Assembly (NCBI RefSeq): GCF_013426205.1
Contig: NC_089422.1
Location: 1,488,001-1,552,000, forward strand
Length of the DNA stretch: 64,000 bases
Direction of reading: 5' to 3'
Source of the DNA: Metarhizium brunneum
Taxonomy: Eukaryota; Ascomycota; Sordariomycetes; Hypocreales; Clavicipitaceae
This document shows positions 47,787 through 56,978 of this stretch, piece by piece (position 1 is the first letter of the stretch; each line of letters opens with the position of its first letter). The notes under the pieces are model-generated. The model saw only the letters and a program-made list of their open reading frames with translations. It was not told the DNA's origin and did no database searches. The position numbers and the translations under genes are program-made.

Positions 47787-48044
47787 TTATTTAATCCTTA
47801 TATATACTACGTGGCCTGATACTAAATATAGCTGGTGTGCTATTTTCTGTGTGACAGTAATTGTAGTTAGTATGAAGAATTGCGTTCCTGACCTACGGAG
47901 TACTGCGTAGTGTCATGGCTGTAGTTAATACCAGGCTGCTCCTTGCAAATATCAAGGGTGGTCACTCACGCTATCCGCTGCTGCAGCAGTGCCGGCAAAG
48001 CCAAGGCTGACGAGCACGGTTAGAAGGGTTGAGATAAACTTCAT
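47787..48044 (-). CDS. Possible short secreted peptide
   Basis: Exon 1 (48044-47970) encodes a clear signal peptide, MKFISTLLTVLVSLGFAG followed by TAAAADS, and ends at a good donor (gtgagt). The best acceptor (branch actaac, cacacag) gives exon 2 at 47846-47787, adding 19 residues that are not distinctive, for 44 residues in all. The exon 2 region is AT-rich and may be decayed, so the original product could have been longer. The proposed intron holds a TACGGAGTAC copy. A gene start is likely here; the rest of the model is weak. Confidence 0.35.
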
Positions 48045-48162
48045 GTTGATCAAGTGAGATTTTTGGATTTAGAGCTGGGTGTCTGAGTGTTGTGCAGAGA
48101 TCTATTCGTACCTTGGGAAGCAAATTCAAGAGGTATTTACAGAATTTGTGAATAATATCCCG

Positions 48163-48477
48163 TCAAGATATCTGCGGGTGGCAGATGGCTGTCTCAACCG
48201 TTGCGTCTTGCGGCACGTTGTTGTAGTAATATTCTGAGACAGGACCAGTAATAGATGTAGCACCAATCCATTGTGGCGAAGATGTGTCTAGGATTGTTCC
48301 CGCTTCTGCCCGTGTCTCGGGTTTCCGGGCGGCAGAGAAGCATCTTGCGCCGGTCTTTTCAGGCGTAGCAGCGACACTGGTAGTCCAAGATTTGCAATGT
48401 ACGCACTTGCCATGTTGTTGGACGTCGGGTTCTGACGTGTCTGGACAAATGGTGCTATCGGCTTCTTTGTGAAACAT
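48163..48477 (-). CDS. Doubtful Cys-containing open frame
   Basis: 104 codons with five cysteines, including KCVHCKSW, and a Tyr-rich stretch near the end. No signal peptide is encoded in this frame. Possible splice sites lie upstream (an acceptor ttttttgtgcag and a donor CT/gtaatc), but I could not build a consistent secreted-protein model. It may be an exon, a relic or chance. Confidence 0.2.
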   Translation of the reverse strand: MFHKEADSTICPDTSEPDVQQHGKCVHCKSWTTSVAATPEKTGARCFSAARKPETRAEAGTILDTSSPQWIGATSITGPVSEYYYNNVPQDATVETAICHPQIS

Positions 48478-48834
48478 TATGGGTTGGTCGTCTTTCGGAA
48501 CATCGCTGGTGGATTACAGTGTACGGAATGCGTGGAGGAGATGGTGACTGGCCCGTCCCGTCAGTGGCAAAGACTGCACAAAAAAAGCCTTGTCAAGATG
48601 CTTGTCCGTGTCTGGGCTTGGCGGTTATGGAGGTTTGTCGTCTTGACGTCCCGATTCCTCCGTACCCCGTCGGCGTCGTCAGTATGGTCAACTCACAGTC
48701 TGGTCCATGTCATGGCATCATGGTCAAGTTGACCATGGCTGCCTGTCGCCCTCACAACATTGGAAGCCTGGCCGCTAGGTTGGAGCATGGGCAACAAGGC
48801 GCAGTCTGCTGGCGTGGACCATGCTGTTGTCAGT

Positions 48835-49049
48835 GCGAATTGCTCGGCGGGCTCACTCTTTTTGCTAGGCGCGCTTACCCCTCTTGGTAGGCAAGTATTT
48901 ATTATATTTAAACTTTGTTTTTAATAATTTAATATATTTATTTATAATAAAATATACTATAATATACTATAATACACAGCTTAATATTTAGGTACCTGGT
49001 GTTGCGTGAGCGCACCTAGCAAAAAGAGTGAGCCCGCCGAGCAATTTAT
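48835..49049. mobile_element. Miniature inverted-repeat element (MITE), copy 1
   Basis: A 215-base element with about 40-base terminal inverted repeats: AATTGCTCGGCGGGCTCACT, then CTTTTTGCTAGG and GCGCTTAC on the left, and the reverse complement on the right with few changes. The interior is very AT-rich and non-coding. The direct repeat TTGTCAGT flanks it (48827-48834 and 49050-49057), three bases outside the matching arms; this fits an 8-base target duplication as made by hAT-type transposases. A related copy lies at 61609. Confidence 0.85.
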
Positions 49050-49351
49050 TTGTCAGTTTCGGCCAATTCGGCAAGTGGTCAATACCTTGATAGAAGTTCA
49101 AAGCAAGGCATCAGTCATAGAATCCGAGCGTTCAATGGTTGATGTCCTTTTAGGCAGGTGCAGTAACCACTAAGTGGGGTGCCTGATGTCATGCGTGTCA
49201 TGATGCTTCTGGTTTCATCTATATGAATCGCAAGGCACATTCTCCTTTCAACATTCCCAGCTTTCATCGCCCACACGTTCTTCAGACATTGCCTGGGCTC
49301 TACCACAGTCAAAAATACATCTCGAGAAGCCGCCTCATCATCATCATCATC

Positions 49352-50449
49352 ATGGCGCCATCCCTTCAGTCAATCGGCCGTGTTGGCTGGGACCTGCTCA
49401 TGAAGCAGTGTGGCCCCGACAGCGCTCCTGAGACCGTCATACTTTCGCCGCTATCCATTACCATGGCACTGGGTATGCTTGCCGGCGGAGCAGACGAGTC
49501 CAAGAAACTCGGCCTGTCCACGAAACTTGGTCTTCAAAACGCGGGCGAGCTAGAGTCGGTCCTTCACCCGCTGCACACGACCCTTTGCGGCGATGCAAAG
49601 GACGGTCCGCTGGCGCTCGCAAACGCCGTCTTTACAGATCAAAGTGTCACTCTCTTTCCCGCTTACCAGAATTTCTTGAAGGGCTTCAACGCGGAACATA
49701 AACAGTATCCAAACCTTGCCGAGGCTGCGTCCGACATAAATGCGTGGATCTCAGACAATACACGTGGCTTGATCCGAGACATGTTGTCTCCCGCGAGCCT
49801 GACCAATAGCCACTTGGCACTGGTGAACGCCATTGGATTCAAGGGGACATGGCAAACCAAGTTTGAACCGCGCGACACTCGCAAAGAGACCTTTTCCGTC
49901 ACCAAGGATGAAGAGACCGAGGTAGACATGATGTATTTGCGCAGCCAACACCTCTCATCTTTGGAAACGTCAACATACAAGGCCGTTCGTTTGCCGTACA
50001 CACTGCCGGAATCCTACCCATCAACCTCGCTCTTCGCCTATCTGCCCAACGAAGGAACATCACTCAGCGCCGTTTTGGAGGACATAGTCAAGAATGGTAG
50101 CGCGGGCGACCAGTTCACCTCGGTAAAATATGACGAGTTTGGGTTCCCCAAGTTTGAGATTGACAGCAAGTTCTCTCTTGTCGATACTCTCGCGAAGCTC
50201 GACTATCCCATTGGAGGGGCATATACGGAAATGGCAGACGGCCAGAACCAGGTGCAAACTATTGCCCATCAAGCCTATGTCAAGGTTGACGAAGAGGGTA
50301 CAGAGGCCTCAGGCGCGACGGCGGTCATCATGACCAGAAGCATGAATTTTGACCCCAAGTTTTTGGTCTTTAACAGGCCGTTTGTTTTTGCCATTGCCAG
50401 TGACAAGCCGGATGCAATCTTGTTTGCGGGCATCTATTCCGGTAAATAG
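49352..50449 (+). CDS. Serpin (serine protease inhibitor family I4)
   Basis: An intronless gene of 365 residues. Family marks are VILSPLSITMALGMLAGGAD (helix B region), NAIGFKGTWQTKF (strand 3A/shutter) and LVFNRPFVFAI, which fits the serpin signature near the C-terminus. The hinge is EEGTEASGATA (314-324), the small-residue pattern of inhibitory serpins. Counting from Glu314 as P17 puts P1 at Ser330, or at Arg329 if the loop is one shorter; the loop is about two residues longer than in alpha-1-antitrypsin. Serpins inhibit proteases by loop insertion. From MAPSLQ there is no signal peptide, so the product is probably cytosolic or leaves by another route. Serpins are rare in fungi. An element and decayed DNA lie next door, so transfer is possible. 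Confidence 0.93.
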   Translation: MAPSLQSIGRVGWDLLMKQCGPDSAPETVILSPLSITMALGMLAGGADESKKLGLSTKLGLQNAGELESVLHPLHTTLCGDAKDGPLALANAVFTDQSVTLFPAYQNFLKGFNAEHKQYPNLAEAASDINAWISDNTRGLIRDMLSPASLTNSHLALVNAIGFKGTWQTKFEPRDTRKETFSVTKDEETEVDMMYLRSQHLSSLETSTYKAVRLPYTLPESYPSTSLFAYLPNEGTSLSAVLEDIVKNGSAGDQFTSVKYDEFGFPKFEIDSKFSLVDTLAKLDYPIGGAYTEMADGQNQVQTIAHQAYVKVDEEGTEASGATAVIMTRSMNFDPKFLVFNRPFVFAIASDKPDAILFAGIYSGK

Positions 50450-52127
50450 TCTAGCGTCTCTCAATCCAAACTGTGTGTGTCGCCGGCTCCCTCTGACGTT
50501 TGCATCTTGATGGTTACCTCGAGGCTCACAGTTCAAGTTGTGTAGTGTATATGAGGCAGTCTGAATGTCTGCCGGTGACCGAGTTATCCCAACTTTGCCC
50601 AGGTGTAAGCAAGCAAGCCGAGGCCGGCAAAACAGAACTTACGGAGCCCGATTCCCCAACTGGAATTTGTGAATGAATTTAATGTTGCCTTATTCTGGTG
50701 GGGGACCTCATCCAGCGAGCGCCCTTTGCGTACATATCCAGTTATGAATTGCTGCCGCGACCTGCCGATGTGTTCCATTTCCTGCCACTTTCTCTCCAGG
50801 AACAAGATGAATCCATGATTCAACGGACGAGTGCTCGAACCTATTTGTTTTTTGCCTAACGGGCACTGGCACACAACCAACGGGCTTCCAGTCACTTGTA
50901 TTCGTCGACAGGTAACAATCACCCTCCCCCGATACCATCGCATCATGCGGGAGATGACTTGCGCTGGATCGCCTCATCAGGCCTGTAAGAACAACCCAAA
51001 TTGGTTTCTATTTAAACACACATGGCAAGTTGCTAACTTTTGCCCCAGCCCAAAGATTGGCTTTGAGCATGGCCGCCATGGTGTCGACTTGGTCAAAGGA
51101 AGCGTCGACTTGTACAGCGAGGACTTCCGGACCATCATTCAACCCAGTTCTTGCACTGAATGTGCGGACCAAGATTGCCATGACCCATGGGTCTCATGGA
51201 CGACGGATGCACCTCTGTTGCGTGGTGCGGTTACAAGTTCAGCGTAGCTGGGCAGAACTGGGGTGTACGCAATCCAAGATGACAACCTGAACCAGGATTG
51301 AAGAACCATTATTCACGCGGCACTGGATGGACGCTCAAAAGGTGAGACTAATCATTGTCTACATACGGCCGTCGGGCGCGTCCCAGGCCGCCATCGTGGC
51401 TAAGACGGGCCTCAACAGAGCCGTACCAGGCTCCGGGGACAGTGACAAGCAGTGAAAGAAACACTAGACTATTACTAAATATTACGCTTACACGATACTA
51501 GTATTATGCTTGTAATCTCATTTGACTCAAAGAGGGAAACAGTAATCAATTTAATAGGTCGCTATTTAGCTCTAGGCCCATGAACTGCCGGACTTGACAG
51601 TGCCCGAGGGACTAGTAATATGCCTCCATGTCACGAAACCATGTTCGGCAAGCCTGTGCCTGTTATAAAGGCGACTGGATGAGTATGGAGAATGGGACAG
51701 TGTCGACATAGAGTCTCTGTCGTTCTTGTCAAGAGGGCAGCCCATGTCGGCATTGTCCACAAGGCCGATGAAAGATTCCGCCTCAGATTCCCTGGTCCTT
51801 TTCTGGCCAAAGACAGAACTCGGATTTTTCAGTATCGTTCCGCCACACCAAGCCGTCGAGCTTGTTGACGGCCATGGGCGCCATTTCCTCACCTTTCTGT
51901 CCTGTTCTTGCCCGCCGCCCCTGTCCGACGCCAGACTTGCAGTTGGCTACAAAATTTGGTTTTGAATGAACAAGACGGTCTCTGCATTCTGCATTGCAAT
52001 CTCATATATCCCGTGTCCCATCAATAGGATAAAAAAATGCCCGCACGGCTCCTTGGCCCGCTGGTGTACGCGCCATCCGCAGCCCAAAACGAGCAGTTCG
52101 CTGCCCATGATGGCATCGCCGCCACAG
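50450..52127. other. Intergenic region with unexplained overlapping open frames
   Basis: No gene is called in 1.7 kb. On the minus strand at 50584-50977 two frames are open for about 90-120 codons; one ends with a hydrophobic stretch (FCFAGLGLLAYTW). At 51572-51892 another 106-codon frame is open. None matches a family I recognise, and these may be relics. Confidence 0.4.
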
Positions 52128-53026
52128 CTATCTGCCCATCTGCCTGAAATGCTCCCATACCCTGGGCGACATTTTGTGGTTGACAAAGAACTCATCCCAC
52201 TCGTTGGGGATATACTTGGGCGCCTGGTCATAGTCGACACCGCCGTTGAAGTACTGGCAACATTCATCGAACAAGATGTCCCTCTGGACCATGTACGCAC
52301 CCATGTTCCGGCCGTGGACAATATCGTGCAGAACCTCGTACCAGTACCCCCCTTGATCATTCAAGTACTCAACCATTAGAGGAGCAATGATGCTCGGTCC
52401 CATTTCGACCAGATCGAAATACTCGTCGGAGCCCTCGCAGCATATGGAGAAGCTAGCGTGGATGCTGTGCAAGTCACAGTACTCTTTCCAGAGTCTGACG
52501 CGTTCTTGATATATCTTGTTGCGTCGGTAGTTGAGCTCGACTATCTGACTGCTATGGCGGCGCAGGATCTCGTCCGACACGAGGGGTTCATCTGGGTTTC
52601 CGCGGTATTCGGGGTCCTTCTCCATGGTATTGTCTAGCAAGTCTCAGTGGGGGAACCATGCAAACAGTGAGATGAAAGCGTACACAAAAGCACTCCGTAA
52701 GAGTTGTGGTCAGCGTTTGTTGCGAGCTTGAAAACCACAAACGGCAGGATCTTGGGACCGAGCCTCTTGAGAGCCTCAAACTCGTCTGTCCGGGTACAGG
52801 CATCGAGACTGTTGAGCGGTAAGAGATGGCGCCTAGAGTGAAGAGTAGGAAGGGAAATGTACCTCGGCCATGGTGTTCGTCCTTGGCACACCTCTTGCCA
52901 GGCTGTCCACTTGGATTCGAAATCTGTCACGGCTTCAGGGAATGCCTTTCGAATGGTGTGGTAGAGCGCCTTGGCCGACTCGATGGCATCTTGATTTGGC
53001 GCGGGGATGTGACCGTGTGATCCCAT
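52128..53026 (-). CDS. Unrecognised two-module protein (gene A of a pair)
   Basis: Three exons (53026-52863, 52808-52684, 52633-52128), with introns of 54 (gtacat...caacag) and 50 bases (gtacgc...gctag), give 264 residues. I do not recognise the family. The protein seems to hold the same helical module twice: WTAWQEV then DEFEALKRLGPKILPFVVFK and GVLLYN in the first half, and RLWKEYC then EYFDLVEMGPSIIAPLMVEY and WYEVLHD in the second, similar to paired-helix repeats. There is no signal peptide or membrane helix. The sister gene at 54066 is divergent and has introns at the same places and phases (2 and 1), which confirms the model. Intron 1 is a multiple of three without a stop, so its splicing rests on that comparison. 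Confidence 0.75.
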
Positions 53027-54065
53027 TTTGAAAGTTCGCGTATAGCTCCGTCACATGTTTCGAGCAGCAGCGGGACGGAGTAGACGATGGAAAAATTGCA
53101 ATACCACTGTACAAAGCAAACCAGTTGACGTCAAGGTGTTGTTGATTGAGGTTGGAGGCGGTCGCGAGCCCCGCACTGTTGGTTGCGCACCTCGATGCCT
53201 CTTCATTTTGTGCATGCTTTAGCGCTGGCCGGTGCCAAGGAGATGAAGTCAACATGGCAATACTTGATGATGGCTTGAAACTGTAGCTGGCCTCGTGGTG
53301 AGTACCTGCAGCGCACCAAGTCGGCTATAGTCTCCAGCAACCGTCATCTAGGCGTCAAGACTTGTCGTCGTATCGGAAAGCGCATTTTGGTGAAACACGA
53401 TTCTGAACGTGGGATACTACAAGAATACCCCGGCATCGAGGGTGGTATGGGGGCACGGAACAATGCATTTCTATCTTGCCGCGTCGCCATCACAACCCGG
53501 CACTTCAAATACCACCGAGGCTCCAAGCTACGATTTTCCGTTCAGATAGTATCGAACCGTACAGTGGGAGGCAAAAAGTATTTAACCAGATCAAGGACCT
53601 GGTTGTCGTGCTTTATATTATAGTAAACTACAGTATATGATAAAACAAGAGTGTATTCACTTTTTTGTTTCCCCCTCAAGTCAAAGAAGACTACAAGCAT
53701 GATATACGCATCGTGCAGGCACAACATCTGGTAACACAATATTAGGCTATACTAAGCTGAGAATAATAAAAGACTAAAAAAGTAGACTATTTATACGCGT
53801 ATTATAACGCGTCAAATATACTAACAAAATTAGTACTACTAAAGCCATCTCGCGATAGCCTCAGCCACTATTATCATAGAGGTAAACCTTATATATTATA
53901 GTGACTTTACGCCTGTGACTTACGCCGAGTCACGCCAAAAACCTAAAATGCCCATACACGCAGTATATCTGTGAGGTCTCGCCCGCATTCCAAGTCGACC
54001 CTGTTCCTCTCCATCCAAGTCATCTGCCTCTTCCGCCATCAAGACCCTGCCACAACAACAACAAC
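53027..54065. other. Spacer between divergent genes A and B, with repeat copy B
   Basis: This 1-kb segment contains both promoters. From about 53600 it becomes AT-rich and carries the second copy of a dispersed repeat (53782-53946). No further gene is supported. Confidence 0.55.
53782..53946. repeat. Dispersed repeat, copy B (inverted to copy A)
   Basis: Read on the minus strand it contains GGCGTAAGTCACAGGCGTAAA, close to the matching block at about 36660, then GCTGAGGCTATCGCGAGA and GACGCGTTATAAT. It is AT-rich around these blocks and may be the end of a decayed transposon. Confidence 0.65.
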
Positions 54066-54805
54066 ATGGACAAAGGTGCCGAGAAGCCCAACACTCATCC
54101 CGAAAACACTCTAGGTCTGCCTGGGTACCATGATGACCTGCTTCCCGAGCCTGGCTCCATATCCAATGTGCAGCAACCATTGTCTAGGCCACGACATGGA
54201 CGGAAGTACGCGCAGGTTCCTCGGATGGGGGCTCACGACCCGATCCCGTTACCTAGCCAGGCTGCCCAAGACTCGGCTGTGCAAGGCTACAATGAAGTTC
54301 GCAGGTCTGCTCCGGAATTGGTCAAGGCGTTCGAGGAATGCTTCCACGCCTGGCAGGTCACCTGGAACAGACCAACCAATTCGTCACAGTAAGTAAAGAA
54401 CTTCTGAGACTAGATGAAGTCGGCGCCAACTTTAATATAGGGCCCAGATCCGGTGCCATGTGGACGAGTTCCACGAGCTCGTAGAGATGGGGCCCGAGAT
54501 TCTCCCACTCGTTGTTTACAAGCTCCTCGACAGCCGCAACTTCACGGGCGTCTTCCTCTGTGAGTCTCACCGACTCTGCCAAAAGTAGAGGCCTGATACA
54601 AGTGCGACGTCTTAATTTGGTAGCACTTGAGATTTTGTGTTCTTCCTTTTAATATTTATCATGCCGCTGACCTCGGACATAAACAGACAACGCTCTGGAG
54701 AATGATGAGAGGTATCTCATCGACCCTAGTGATGTCTTGAACTCCCTCGTCCTCCAACGTCAAAACAATCTCATCATCGAGATTAACCAGGGACGGCAAT
54801 GGTAA
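54066..54805 (+). CDS. Unrecognised one-module protein (gene B of a pair), probably truncated
   Basis: Three exons (54066-54388, 54441-54559, 54687-54805), with donors gtaagt and gtgagt and acceptors atatag and aaacag, give 186 residues. After a Pro/Asn-rich N-terminus of about 70 residues comes one module of the gene A type: VKAFEECFHAWQVTW, then DEFHELVEMGPEILPLVVYK and GVFLYNALENDERY. It ends IIEINQGRQW, where gene A continues IVELNYRRN and into a second module. The stop lies at the border of an AT-rich, decayed stretch, so the second module was probably lost. Another reading is that the TGGTAAAC at the stop was a splice donor whose downstream exon has gone. The function is unknown. Confidence 0.65.
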
Positions 54806-55475
54806 ACCTGGAATCACGGCATCTAGGGGAAAACCCCCTGACTAAATTGTACTTTTATTTAAAAAGAGTTTAAGCTATTAAGGCCTTAAGAAAAATATAA
54901 TCTTTTTAAAAAAACTATTATTAATTTAATTAAATAATTACTTGAAGCTTTTAACTTATAATATAATAATATAATTCCTTAAATTATAAAAACTTGAAGC
55001 TCAATAGCTATATTATTATAAAATATCGCTAGCCGAATACAGTAAATATTACCAACCACGATAGTGTAACGCTTGGCGCCAGTGACCGCCATAAATTAAC
55101 ACTAGTAGAAGCGAGTTGCCAAGAATCTGCATTCATCTGGTCGACACACTCGCCTTGCCTTTCGTACGACGACGACGTGGCAACCAGGCGTAGCAGTTTG
55201 GTACTTGATATATAGCAGTGAATTGGCAGCCGGCAACAGTTGAATGCAGAGATGTATACCATGCCTGTGTCAGTAATAAGTATTAACAAGCTGGAATACT
55301 ATGCACCTATATATATATATGTACCCGCATGTGTAAGTGTTATACCCGTTAACTAGCAAAAAAAGAGGCCGTATGACGCTGCAACGCCGTGTAATGTCTC
55401 ATGTCATGATATCCGCCCAGGATTACACATTAGAATCCGCTGTAGAAATAAAAAGAAAAGAAACATGAATAAAAC
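54806..55475. other. AT-rich decayed island
   Basis: From about 54840 to 55030 the sequence is almost only A and T, with no open frame, as left by repeat-induced point mutation of a transposon. The rest is ordinary 3' flank of the glycosyltransferase gene and contains a short TATATA run near 55305. Confidence 0.6.
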
Positions 55476-56978
55476 TCATTTCCAATCCCACCACAGCTCC
55501 ACGACCTCGTCCCTGGGCCCGTGTACGCCGTCAGAAGCACCCGCCGCATCCCCAGCTCGATGGACATATACCTGGCGCAGATTATTGCCAACCACCTCTG
55601 CATCGAGCAGGCGATAGCTCTTCTTCTCGTCGTCAGGCACCTTTTCCCGCATGGGACCCAGGCTCCATTCCCAGCCGGCCGGGTCGGCGTCCCACGTGTC
55701 CTCGGTGCGGTGCAGGCGCAGGTCCTCGGCGCCGCCCCTGTAGACGGCGATGCTGAAGCCGTTGGCCAGGACCGTGTCGGGCCCGAAGCGCCACCGCTGC
55801 AGCACGCAGCTCCCGCAGAAGACGGCAGCCTTGGCGATCTTGTCGACGGGCGCGCGGTGCCACGTCTTCCAGTGGTGCAGGCTGAGCGGCAGGCGGCCCG
55901 ACTCGTAGAAGCCGCTCAGGTCGTCGCCAAAGTCGAGCTGGTGCAGGCCCGGCACCTGCGTGAAGTTGGTGGCCGTCTTGGCCTCGACGCAGTACCGCAG
56001 CATGCCGTCGCCCTCGCGGATCGTGCTCTCGGCCAGGCACGCGTCGACGTTGGGCTCGAGCAGCCGCAGCAGCGGCACCGACAGGAAGATGCCGCCGCCG
56101 CCGTACGCCATGCGCCCGTGGAAGCTGACGGCGTCGCTGTTCTCCGAGAGGCCCCCGACGTACGCCGGCACCGAGGCGTCGAGCCCGTCGAGCACCCCCG
56201 CCACCGGGTACAGCGACGGGAAGAAGGTGTCGTCGTCGATGATGACGCCCCATTGCGTGCCGGCGTCCGCGTGCGCGAGGAGGTGGCGCACGGCGACAAA
56301 GTGCTGCTCGTTGACGCCGACGGACGGGTCGGCCGGCCGCGTGCCGATGAAATGGATGCCCGCCCGCTCGTACTGCGCCGCCAGCCTGCTCATCTGCCTC
56401 GGTGAGAAGTGTGCGTCCGTCACGACGGCGAGCAGCCGCGCCTCGGTGCCGCCCAGCCAGTGTCGGAACTGGGGGATGGACTGGACGAGCCGCTCCGAGG
56501 ACGACGCCACGCCGAAGAGGAACTCGGAATAGTCGCGCTGCGGAAACGGCGGCGGCACCTGGACGGAAATCGGGTCGCAGGCCTCGTCGACTGGTGCGGC
56601 GCCGTGGCAGCCGTGGTTCAATTCCACGACGCGACTGCTGTCGGGTTGAATCAGCGGCTGGGCATGGCTGGCGACGACGTCCCTCGAGGTTGCGGCGCTG
56701 CGCAGGCCGCGCATGCACCGCCTTTGGTAGACGATTTGCTGGGTGAGGTTGTAGCTGCTGCGCCTCAGATAGTCGAGATCGGATCGGCACGGCTTGGGGA
56801 CGCGCAGCTTCTTGGGCAGCGCGGCCTCTAACCCCAGGGGCAGGGCGTACTGCAGGCGAGATTCCGAGCGTTCAAACACGCCGAGACAGAGCAGCAGCAA
56901 GAAGAAGCAGGTGATGAGGACAAAGGCCGGCGTCCTCCTGCGGACGGGCACCTTGAACGGCCGGACTGCGACGCCCAT
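55476..56978 (-). CDS. Fringe-like glycosyltransferase, type II membrane protein
   Basis: A single exon of 500 residues. A short basic cytosolic tail and one membrane helix (PAFVLITCFFLLLLCLGVF, about 18-37) give a Golgi type II layout. The lumenal domain has the order of fringe/GT31-related enzymes: a nucleotide-sugar-binding region (FLFGVASSSERLV, LLAVVTDAHFS), the metal-binding motif WGVIIDDDTFF with Asp248-250, then GGGGIFLSVPLL, DGMLRYCVEAK and the LSLHHWKTWHR segment. Several cysteines may pair in the lumen. It probably adds a sugar to glycoproteins or glycolipids in the secretory route; the donor and acceptor cannot be read from the sequence. Codons are very GC-rich, unlike the AT-rich DNA just downstream. 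Confidence 0.85.
   Translation of the reverse strand: MGVAVRPFKVPVRRRTPAFVLITCFFLLLLCLGVFERSESRLQYALPLGLEAALPKKLRVPKPCRSDLDYLRRSSYNLTQQIVYQRRCMRGLRSAATSRDVVASHAQPLIQPDSSRVVELNHGCHGAAPVDEACDPISVQVPPPFPQRDYSEFLFGVASSSERLVQSIPQFRHWLGGTEARLLAVVTDAHFSPRQMSRLAAQYERAGIHFIGTRPADPSVGVNEQHFVAVRHLLAHADAGTQWGVIIDDDTFFPSLYPVAGVLDGLDASVPAYVGGLSENSDAVSFHGRMAYGGGGIFLSVPLLRLLEPNVDACLAESTIREGDGMLRYCVEAKTATNFTQVPGLHQLDFGDDLSGFYESGRLPLSLHHWKTWHRAPVDKIAKAAVFCGSCVLQRWRFGPDTVLANGFSIAVYRGGAEDLRLHRTEDTWDADPAGWEWSLGPMREKVPDDEKKSYRLLDAEVVGNNLRQVYVHRAGDAAGASDGVHGPRDEVVELWWDWK

Larger units (their letters stand above)
48045..49351. other. Region between the peptide candidate and the serpin gene
   Basis: It contains a doubtful Cys-containing open frame at 48163-48477, a miniature inverted-repeat element at 48835-49049 and a TATA-like TCTATATGAA at 49219, about 130 bases before the serpin start. 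A run of TCA repeats directly precedes the serpin ATG. Confidence 0.5.

Noticed and set aside
55521..56790. Long open frames on both strands over the glycosyltransferase gene.
   Set aside because: They are Ala/Arg-rich shadows; the called frame has the membrane helix and the DDD motif.
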